The position numbers and the translations under genes are program-made. This document shows, piece by piece, positions 48,019 through 58,000 of a stretch of DNA of 64,000 nucleotides. The stretch is from positions 62,001-126,000 of the forward strand of contig NZ_CABPSB010000016.1 in NCBI RefSeq assembly GCF_902459655.1. Direction: 5' to 3'. The notes under the pieces were generated by a model. It saw nothing but the letters and a program-made list of their open reading frames with translations, was not told the DNA's origin and did not search any database. Numbering within the stretch: the first letter of the stretch is position 1; each line of letters begins with the position of its first letter. The stretch is from Pandoraea anhela (GTDB taxonomy: Bacteria > Pseudomonadota > Gammaproteobacteria > Burkholderiales > Burkholderiaceae).

Positions 48019-48450
48019 GAGGCGTGACGTTGCCGTCGCGGCAACCGGAGTAAGCGAAAGAAGCCCGTCATGCGGGTAAACATGTCCGACGGCAGGAAGG
48101 CGGACCAACTGGCAAGGCTTGTGAGCGTTATAGCAAACTTCAATTCCGCGCGTCTCACCGACGCGTGAAGCCTTGATTCACGCGGCTTCTCAGCGGGACT
48201 GTGTTGTATGACGTCGTTTTGTTGGGCGGAATGCCGTGTTGCATCGCGATACTTTGGCGCGCCGGATGAACGGTGACTCACGCCTCCGCAATCGATTTCC
48301 CCTTCGGCCAGGGGACGTCGATGGCCTCATCTGTGGCCCTACGTTATGGGCATTCGTGCCGCATCCTTGCAGCGCCGATGCCGCGCTGATGCCGGGCTGA
48401 TGCGGTGCTGTGGCAGTACTAAGGCTGCGCTACGACGTGCTGAGGCGGTA
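48019..48450. other. Intergenic region, MFS gene to DUF488 gene
   Basis: About 430 bases without a recognisable gene. It contains GCTGATGCCG-type repeats at 48372-48412 and the MFS upstream region. Confidence 0.5.
48372..48412. repeat. 10-bp imperfect GCTGATGCCG repeat
   Basis: Three to four imperfect units close to GCTGATGCCG lie just after the DUF488 gene stop. Confidence 0.7.
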
Positions 48451-48948
48451 CTAGTGCGATTCGAGGAAGTCCCGCAGCACATGCAGATGCGTATGCGTGT
48501 CGTCGTCTTCGAGACGGTGGGCCGCGGTGAGCAATGTCACCGGGCCTGTGGCGAGACGTTCGCGCAGGTCTGCGAGCATTGCATTGCGATCGGCGTCCAG
48601 GAGCGCAAGCTCATCGAGAAAACGCTGGCGGAATTCGTCGAACTGCTCGGGATGCTGATGAAACCACTGCCGAAGGGCGGTACTCGGCGTGACGTCCTTC
48701 GCCCAGAAGTCGATGTTTGCTTTGGCCTTGGCAAGCCCTCGCGGCCACAGCCGGTCGGCGAGCACGCGCTGCCCGTCGGCAGGATCCGGGGCGTCGTATA
48801 CGCGCTTGAGGCGGATGTCGAGGCGTTTCGTGCGCTGTATTGCGCGCCGTGTCTTGCTGCGCTTGTGCACCGGCTCGGCGGACGCCGCCGTGGCAGCGGA
48901 TAGCGCGCTGGACGTGGGCGCCGCGTCAGTGGCTTTCGATGAAGGCAT
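48451..48948 (-). CDS. DUF488 family protein
   Basis: A 165-residue protein with an Ala/Ser-rich N-terminus and a DUF488 domain from about residue 45: RLKRVYDAPDPADGQRVLADRLWPRGL, DVTPSTALRQWFHQHPEQFDEF and LLTAAHRLEDDDTHTHLHVL. Function unknown. I chose the ATG at 48948 (GGAGG 10 nt upstream) rather than one 42 nt earlier. Confidence 0.9.
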   Translation of the reverse strand: MPSSKATDAAPTSSALSAATAASAEPVHKRSKTRRAIQRTKRLDIRLKRVYDAPDPADGQRVLADRLWPRGLAKAKANIDFWAKDVTPSTALRQWFHQHPEQFDEFRQRFLDELALLDADRNAMLADLRERLATGPVTLLTAAHRLEDDDTHTHLHVLRDFLESH

Positions 48949-49044
48949 GAGGGGACAACCTCCGGAAGGGCACGCGCCATCGCGCGACACCCGAAAGCTT
49001 ACCGGAGGCCACCGATGCAGGCGAGCCTCTCACACCGCCTTGGG

Positions 49045-52000
49045 TCAGAACCGCCAGTTGACGTTGCCGTATACCGCGTTGTCGCTCACCTTGCCGCCGA
49101 ACTGCCCGGCGTAGCTCACGCCCACCGTCACGGCGCTGCCGACGAACGCATCGATGCCCGCACTCACGACCGCTGCATCTCGCGCGATCGGAACCCCTGC
49201 CACCGGGAAGCTTGCGGACGTGCCGGAGAATGCCAGGCGCATCTGGGGCGCATCGGCGCCATACGCGTGACGCCAGCCCGCCGACAGACGCAAGCGGCCC
49301 GATGCCGCGAATCCGATCCCGGCGCCGAACGGGATTTCGCCGCGCAGCCCCGCCGTCGAGAACGTGATGCCCTGCGTCTGCTCGTCCGCATGGAGCGCGG
49401 CTACGCTGCCGGATTCGTCGAAAGCGTCGGTCCGCACGCGGGCATAAGCGACATTCGCGAAGGGTTCGATGCTCACGCGTCCGGCATCCATACGCCATGC
49501 CGCTTCACCGAAGACTTGCCACACCGCGGCGTCGTATTTCGCGCGGGCGGTTTGCGCGATGGGGCCGATGGCGACCGCGCGTTGCGAACTGATTTGCTGC
49601 CAGCCATAGGCGCCGCCGACGGTGGCGCCGAGGCGTCCGAAGCGCCGGTTCACATAGGCGCCGATCTGCGCGTCGTTGCTACTGCCCGACGCGCTCGGCC
49701 CCGTGTTGAACGTGCTGTGGCCCAGGCCACCGAATGCGCCCGCACGCCACGCGTGCGCGAAGGGCGCGTCGACACCGGCCAGCACACCCATGCCGCGTCG
49801 GTGCAATGTCGACGCCCCCGAGCCGCCGTCGGCGACCGCCTTGCCGTGCATCCGACCGTCGTTGCCATAGACGGATGCCCACGCCTGCGCGGCACGAGGT
49901 CGCGAACGGCAGTCACCATCGTGGCGGGATGTCGCCGATCCGCCTGATCGATCGTCCTCGCCCGACGGCGACGTCTCGCAGTCCAGGGCGAGCGACAGAC
50001 TTTCGCGCAGACGTTGCGAGACGGCATCGCGCACGACTTGTGTCTGTCCCAGCAACATGGACGAGATGGACGCATGCAAGCTGCCATCGAGACTCTCGAA
50101 CGCCGCAGGCGCAGTGGCGGCGGTGAGGCCGAGCGCGGCCCGATAGACCGCGCTGCCCGCGCCGAGCGCTGAGACGGCCGTCGCCGCCGCCCGCTGATTC
50201 GGTGTGAGGGCGCCTGCCGGCAACGGCGTGCCATTGGGCGCGAATGTCAGCAGCACGGATGTCGGCGTATAGCTGACCTGAGGCGTGAGATAGAGCAGGT
50301 TGGTCGAGGCCGACGCGAACTGCCCGGCGATCCCGCCCGCCGCCGACACGATGACGGCATCGACGGCGTCTGCCGGCTGCGTGCCCGGGGCGGCATTGAC
50401 GACGAGATGACTGCTGCCGAGCGAAGCGCTGCCCGTGGCATGGACCTGACTCGGTGGGGTGCCGGGCGCGGCGTTCACTTGCAGTGTCGAACCGGGTTGC
50501 AGCGCGAGATCGCCACCGACCTCCAACGTCGTGCCCGGCGAACTGACGACGATCTGGCTTCCGCTCTCTGCGGTCAGTGGACCGGTCTGCGCGCCTGCAC
50601 CGCTGCCGCCGGAACTGACGGGGGCCGGTGTCGCGAGCGTTGCACCGGTCTGAACGGTCACGGGGGAATTGGGCAGACCGCCGAGGTTGAGCGTGCCGCC
50701 GATGACGGTCGTCGCTCCGGTGAGCGAGTTCTGTGTGCCTAACGTCAGCGTGCCGCCGCCCGTCTTGATCAGCGAGCCCGTTCCGGAAACGCTGCCGGGG
50801 AAGTCGCCCGTCCCGACCGACACCGAGCCGCCGTCGATGGCGAGGCTACCTTGTTGTGTGCCGTGCAAAGCGGGCAGCACGATCTCGACGCCCTGCGTCG
50901 TCACCCGACCTTGCGAGATCGTGAGTCCTGCCCCGGAAGGACTGCCGAGGCCAGTGGGCGACGTGACGGTCACAGCGCCACCCTTCACCGTTGTGCCGCC
51001 CGTAAAGGTGTTGTTGCCGCTGAGGGTCAGGCCGTTCGGGCTGCTCAGCGCGAGCGAGCCGCCGCCGGTGATGGGGCCGCTCAGTGTGAGCGGCGCCGTG
51101 CCGGTGACGGTGAGCGTCGTGCCGTCGCCGACGGCGATGCCGTTACCGACGGTCAGCGGCGCACCGAGCGGCGACGCCGCCGAGAGCGTGCCGTCGCCCC
51201 CGACGCTCAGCCCTCCCGTGCCGAGGGCGGTATTGCTGCCGACGGCCAACGTGCCCGCGTTCAATGTCGTTCCGCCGGAGAATGTGTTGACGCCGTTCAA
51301 CGCGATTGCGCCGCTACCGTTCTTGATCAGTGCCCCGCTACCGGACACCGTCGCGCCGATCGCATGATTGCCGCTGTCGCCGGTTGTGAGTCCGCCGCTG
51401 CCCAGCGCCAGTTGGGTGCCGTCGTCGGCGTCGAGCGAAGCGAAAACGAGCGGCCCCGACGATGCCGACGCATCGAACGTCGTGCCCGTATTGCGCAGGG
51501 TCAGCCCCGCGCCTGGTTGGATTTGACCGGACGGGCCGAGCGCCAGCGTGCCGCCTGTCACGGTCGTCGAGCCGGTGAACGTATTCTGTGCGCCCAATGT
51601 GACGGTCGCTGCGCCCTGTTTGGTGATGCCGCCCGTGCCGTCGATCACCCCGTCGAACGTGCTGTTCGCCGTACCGCCCACGGTGAGCGATTGTCCGCCC
51701 AGCGACACGCGAGTCCCCGCTGCACCGTCGAGACCTGCGATCACGATCGGCGATGTGGTCTGGGATATGTCGAGTGCCGTGCCGGTCGCGAGCGTCACAT
51801 CGTTGTCGCCGGAAAGTGCGCCACCGGCACCGAGAGCGACGACCCCGTCAGCCACGTTGATGCCACCGGTGAACGTATTCTGCCCGCTCAGCGTTTGCGT
51901 GCCCCCGCCCGCTTTGACAATGCCGCCGGACCCGACAATGGCTGCCGCAAGGGTCTGGTCGGTTGCGTTGCCGAAGGTCAGCGTATTTCCGCCGAGATTC

Positions 52001-55000
52001 ACGGTGCCCCCGGTGCCCGCCAGCGTGTGCAGTGTCTGATCGCCCGCTGCGCCGATATCGAATGTGGCGCTCGCACCGGTGATCGCAACGTTTGCACCGT
52101 TCGCCAGGCGGCCGGTCGCGCCGAGCGCCAGCGTGCCGTCGGCGACCGTCGTCGTTCCCGTGAATTGTTGCGCTCCGAGAAGCGTTTGTGTGCCGCTGCC
52201 CTGTTTGACGATACCGCCCGCGCCGCTGATCGTGCCGCTCACCGTGTGGCTGGACGCGTCGCCGAACGTCAGCGTGTTGTTCCCCAATGTGACGAGGGTA
52301 CCCGTCTGCGCGATGAGCGCGCCGACGGTGCGGTCGCCGTCGGCGCCGGAAATATCGAGCGTCGCGCCGGCGTTCTGCAAGGTGACTGCGCCGGAGGGAG
52401 ACAGCGTGCCGGCGCCACCCAGCGCCAGGGTGCCTGCCTGCACGACGGTGCCCCCGGTAAATGTGTTCGTGCCGGTCATCGTCTCGACACCTGTCCCGAC
52501 TTTCACGAGGCTGCCGGAGCCCATCACGCTGCCGCTGTATATCTCGTCGAGTCCGCTCTCCCCGACTTCCAGCGTGTTGCTTCCCATGTTGATGGCGCCG
52601 CCCCCGGTCAGCGCACCGAACGTCTGTGTGCCGTTGCCTGCCGACAGATCGAAGATGGCGCCGGTGTGAACGTCCACAACGCCGGCGGCGCTCAGACTCG
52701 CGCCGGCCCCGAGCGCGAGGGTGCCGGCGTTGACGTGGGTTGCACCCGCATAAGTGTTCTGACCATTGAGCGTAAGTGTTGCGCTGCCGTTTTTCGAGAG
52801 GCCGCCTGTCCCGCTGATCGCACCGTTGAGTGTGAGATCGTTCGATCCGACGACATCGAGGTCGCCGGCCAGCGTGATTTGATTGCCGAGCGTGGCCGCC
52901 TGTGTGGCATCCAGCGACGTGCCCCCCGCGAAGCTCACCGTTGCGGTGCCCAACGCCGTATTGCTGCCGACGGAGATGCCGCCCGCCAGCACATTGACGC
53001 CCCCGGTGAAATCGCTGTTGCCCGAGAGTGTCTGAACACCGCTGCCCTGCTTCACGAGACGGCCGCCCGCGCCGTGAATATCGGACGCCAGCGCATTGCC
53101 AGATGCCTCCGCCAGGGTGAGCACCGTACTGCCGAGCTCGATCGCGCTGCCGGCAACGCCGCTGATCGTGCCGACCGTCTGATCCGGCCCTGCCGAAATA
53201 TCGAGTACGGCTGTCGCGCCGTTGAGCGCGGCGTGCTTGCCGCCCAGTTGTGCCCCATTGCGCAATGCGAGGGCGCCTGCATCGATGCTGATGTCGCCGA
53301 CCAGCGCGGCGGCGCCGCTGAGCGTCTGCGCGCCACTGCCTTGTTTGACCAGACTGCCTGTCCCGAGGATCTCGCCGCTGAACGTCGCATCGCCTGCACT
53401 GCCGACCGTGAGCGTTTGCGCGCCGATATCGACCGTACTGCCGGCGGCGCCAGCGAGCGATCCGATGACCGGCGCAGTGGCGGCGCTGACGTCGAGCGTT
53501 GCACCCGATGCCAGCGTTATGTCGTTGGCGCTCGATAGCGCGCCTCCGACACCCAGCGCGAGCGTGCCGCGATTTACGTCGACATTCCCGGCGAACGTAT
53601 TTTGCGCGCCGAGCGTCAGCCTGCCGCCGCCATCCATGATGAGCGAGCCGGCACCCGAGAGGGTGCTCGCGAGTGTGGCGATGTCGCGATTGCCGACACT
53701 CAGCGAGTTGCCACCGCCGAGCACGACGCTCCCACCCGAACCGGACAGGTGACTCAGCGATTGGTTGCCCGCAGCGCTGAGGTCGAACACGGCCGTCGGC
53801 CCGGTCAGCACGACCGAGCCGCCCGGCGCAAGCGTGGCGTTCGCGCCGAGCGCGAGCGTGCCGTCGGCAATCGTCGTCGTGCCCGTATATTGCTGTGTGC
53901 CGAGCAGTGTCGCCGTGCCGCTCCCTTGCTTGACGATGCCGCCCGTGCCGCTGACGATGGCTGCGACGCTATGGCTCGTGGCATCGCCAAACGTCAGGGT
54001 GTTGGCGCCCAACCGGATCTGTGTGTCCGCATCGGCGGCGAGGGCACCGAGAGTTCTCGGTCCGTTCGCCCCGGCGATATCGAATGCCGAACCGGCGTTG
54101 TTGATGGTGACGGCACCGTCCGTCGCAAGCGTGCCCGCGCCGCCGAGCGCGAGCGTTCCGGCTTGAATGACGGTGCCGCCCGTGTAAGTGTTTTGGCCGG
54201 TAAGCGTCTCGGTGCCGCTGCCGATCTTGACGACCGATCCCATGCCCGTGAGGTTGCCGCTGAACGTGTCGTTGCCCGTGCCGCCGATCTCGGTGACGAG
54301 TGCGCCGATGTTCACGGTGCCCGCGCCATGGATCGTGCCGATTATCTGTGTTCCGTTGCCGGCAGACAGATCCAGCGTAGCGCCGCTGGCGACGTTGACG
54401 GAACCGGAGGCATTCAATGAGGCGCCTGCCCCCAACGCCAACGTGCCTGCGTTGATCGATGTCGGCCCGGCGTACGTGTTGCTGCCGCCGAGAGTGAGTT
54501 TCGCTGTGCCTGACTTGGTGAGGCCGCCGGTTCCCGACAGCGCCCCGTTCAGGGTGAGGTCATGCGTGCCGAGGACCGTCAGCGTCCCCAGCAAGTTGGC
54601 AGGGTTGCCGAGGGCTACGGCCTGGGTACTGTCCAGCGTAACGTTGGCGCCGAACGTGGCCGCGCCCGTTCCGAGCGCCAGGTCGTTGCCGACGATCAGG
54701 CCGCCGGAATCGAGGCGAACGCCACCCGAGAAGTCGCTCGCGCCCGAGAGTGTCTGCACGCCGGTACCGGAGAGGATAAGCGCGCCGGTGCCGTGAATTG
54801 CGCCGCCAAACGTGGCGTTTGCGCCATTGTTGAGCGTGAGGGTTTGGCCGCCGAGCGAAATCGCGCTACCCGACGCGCCATTGAGTGTTCCGATGGTGGA
54901 TGCGCCGCCGTCTGCGATATTGAAAACGCTGTTCGCCCCGCTCAGCGTCAGCGCGTTCCCGCCTTGCAACGATGCGCCACTGCCTAACGCCAATGTGCCG

Positions 55001-58000
55001 TCGGCGATGTCAATGTCGCCCGAATAGGTCAACGTCTGCGTCAGGGTCTGTTTGCCGGCGCCCTGTTTGACGAGGTTGCCGGTTCCCGTGATGGTGGCGT
55101 CCAATGTCTGATCGGTTGCATCCCCGAAGGTCAGCGTGTGGGTGCCGAGTGCGATTCTGCCCGCGCCGGATAAGGCGCCGATCGTTTGTGCCCCCGATGC
55201 GCCTCTGATGTCCAGCATCACCATCGGGCTGTTCGCGCGGTTGAGAATGACCGCCCCCTGCGGGGCAAGCGACCCTCCGCTGCCGAGCGCGAGCACCCCG
55301 TCGTTGATCGTCGTGCCGCCGGTCCAGTTGCCTGCGCCGTTGAGGGTCAGCGTGGTGGCCCCCCACTTCTGCAATGCGCCGCTTCCCGTCACCGTGCCGG
55401 TCAGCGTCAGATCCGCACTGCCGAGAATGGCCGATGTCCCGGCCAGCGTGATGTCGTTGCCCAGGGTCAGCGCTTGCGTCGTGTCGAGCGTGGTCTGATC
55501 GCCGAGCGCGAGCGTGCCGCTGCCGATGGCATTCGCATTCGCCAACTGAAGTCCGCCAGCCGTGACGGTGACACCGCCGGTGAAGTCGCTGATGCCGCCG
55601 AGCGTCTGTACACCGCCGCCTTGCTTGATCAGTGCGCCGGTGCCGTGAATGCTGCCGTTGAACGTTTCTCCCGTATTGTCGCCGAAGGTCAGCGTGTTCG
55701 CACCGAGTTGAATCTGTGCCGCGCCGCCGCTGAGCGAGCCGATCGTCTGTGCGCCGGCGGCGCTGATGTCGAGCGATGTCGAGCTATCGCCCAGCGTCAC
55801 GGCATTTTGCGACGACAAGCCGCCCCCCGCGCCAATGACGAGCGAGCCGCCGCCGACCACGATGCTTCCCGTGAACGTCTGCTGTGCCGTAAGGGTTTGC
55901 GACCCCGAACCGAATTTGACGATGCCGCCGCCGGTGCCGGTCAGTGTGCCGGCGAAGGTCTGGTCGGTGTCGTCGCCGAAAGAGAGCGTGTTGTCGCCGA
56001 GATGGATTGTGCTGCCTGTCGCGCCGGAGAGCGCCCGGATGGTTTGGTTTTCGCCGCCGCCGATGTCGAGCGCGGCACCGGCGGCAATGCTCACCGGGTT
56101 GGCCGACAACGTGCCGGTGCCACCAAGCGCCAGTGTCCCCTCATGGATTGCGATCTGTCCGGTGAAGGCATTCTGGCCGGTCAGCGTTTGTGTGCCGGCG
56201 CCCTGTTTGACGATACCGCCCGTGCCGCCGATGCTGCCGGCGAAGATCCGGCTGGACGTGTCGCCCAGTGTGAGCGTATTGCTGCCGAGCGTCACCTGGC
56301 TGTTCGCCCTGCCGCTCAAGGCGCCGATGTGCACGGGCCCTGCACCGCCAACGTCGAACGTTGCACCGTCCGCGAGCGTTACCGTATTGTTTCCCGCCAA
56401 TATGTTGTTGCCTTGAAGCGCCAGTCGTCCCGCTGTGACGTCGATGCCGCCGGTGAATGTCTGCGCGCCCGTCAGCAGCAGCGAACCGGTGCCTTGTTTG
56501 ACGATGCCGCCGGTCCCGGAGATCGTGCCGCCGAACGTCGAGTTGCCGGCGTCACCGAGGGTCAGCGTTTGATTGCCGATCAGCACGGTCGAACCGGAGA
56601 TGCCCGACAGCGCGCCGAAATTCAGTGCGGCAGCATTCGATAGATCCAGCTTTGATGTGCTGCCCGTCAGAGACAGAGGCGACGCGTTCGCGAACGCGCC
56701 GCCCTGAAGCGTGAGCGTGCCCGCGCGCACGGTGACGCCACCGCCTGCGGTGCTGGCGCCGGTCAGCGTTACCGTGCCTGCACCTTGCTTGACGATGCCA
56801 CCGCTGCTGCCCCCGTTGCCGGTAAAGGCCCCCCCAAATGTCTGATCGGTCGCGTCGCCGAAGGTGAGGGTATTGGCGCCCAGCGCCACCGTCGTATTGG
56901 CGATGCCGGACAAGGCGCCGATGGTCTGCGCCGATGCCTGTCCGATATCCAGCGTGGCGCCATCGCCCAGCAGCGACACGGCACCGGTACCGGCCAATGC
57001 GCCGCCCGCCCCCAGTGCGATTCCGCCTGCATTGATCGTCGTACCGCCCGTGAATGTGTTGGCACCCGTCAGGGTTTGCGTGCTGGCGTTGGTCTTCACG
57101 ATGCCCCCCGCGCCGCGGATGACGCCAGCGAATGCGCTGTTCGTGGTGTCGCCGAGCAACAGGGTATTGCCGCCGAGCACGATCTGCGTGTTGCCGACGC
57201 CTGACAGACCCGTGATTGTTCTGCCGCCATTCGCCCCCGACATATCGAAGACGGCGCCAGCCCCCGACAGCGTCAGCGGCGTTCCGCCGATCTGCAACCT
57301 GCCGGCGCCTGCCAGGGCGAGTGTGCCGGCCGCGACGTCGACTGCCCCGTTGAAAGTATTCGCGCCCGTCAGCGTGACCGTCTGCGCACCCTGCTTGACG
57401 AGGTTGCCGCACCCGCCGATTTGTCCCGACAGCGTGAGTGCAGCGCTTCCCCCAAGCGTCAACGTACTGCCTGCCCCGATCGCAATCGGGTTGGCGAGTG
57501 TGACCGGCGTGCTCGCGTCCAGCACGCCGGTCGTGCCGGATACCTGCACGGCGCCGCTGCCCAGCGCCGTGGTATTGCCTGCGACGAGCGTGCCGCCGGT
57601 GAGCGACGTGCCCCCGGCATAGCTGTTGGCGCCGGAGAGCGTCAGACGTGCGGAGCCCGAAAGCGAAATGCCGCCCGTGCCGCTCACGATGTTGCCCAAC
57701 GTCAGCGGATTGGCGCCCGAGACGGCCAGGCCATTGGCCCCCAGCGTGGCGGGAAGCGCAATCGTGAGTCCGGCGCTGGCGGCCTGCATTGCGCCGCCGT
57801 TGACCGTGAGCGACCCGGTGCCGAAGCTCCCGGCGTTGTCGAAGATGGCGAGACCGCCGTTGAGTGTGGTCGACGTAACGGCCAGCGGCCCCTGTAACGT
57901 CCAGGTGCCACCGTTCACGCTCGCCTGTGAGAAGTTTACGTAACTCGCGCCATTCAGTGTGCCGGTGCCGGTCGTCGTTGCGTTGTTGGCGGTGTTGCGA

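Noticed and set aside
50851-53538. Long plus-strand open frame (about 895 codons) opposite the autotransporter
   Set aside because: It mirrors the repeat structure of the minus-strand gene and is rich in Arg/Ala/Cys without domains; a codon-bias artefact.
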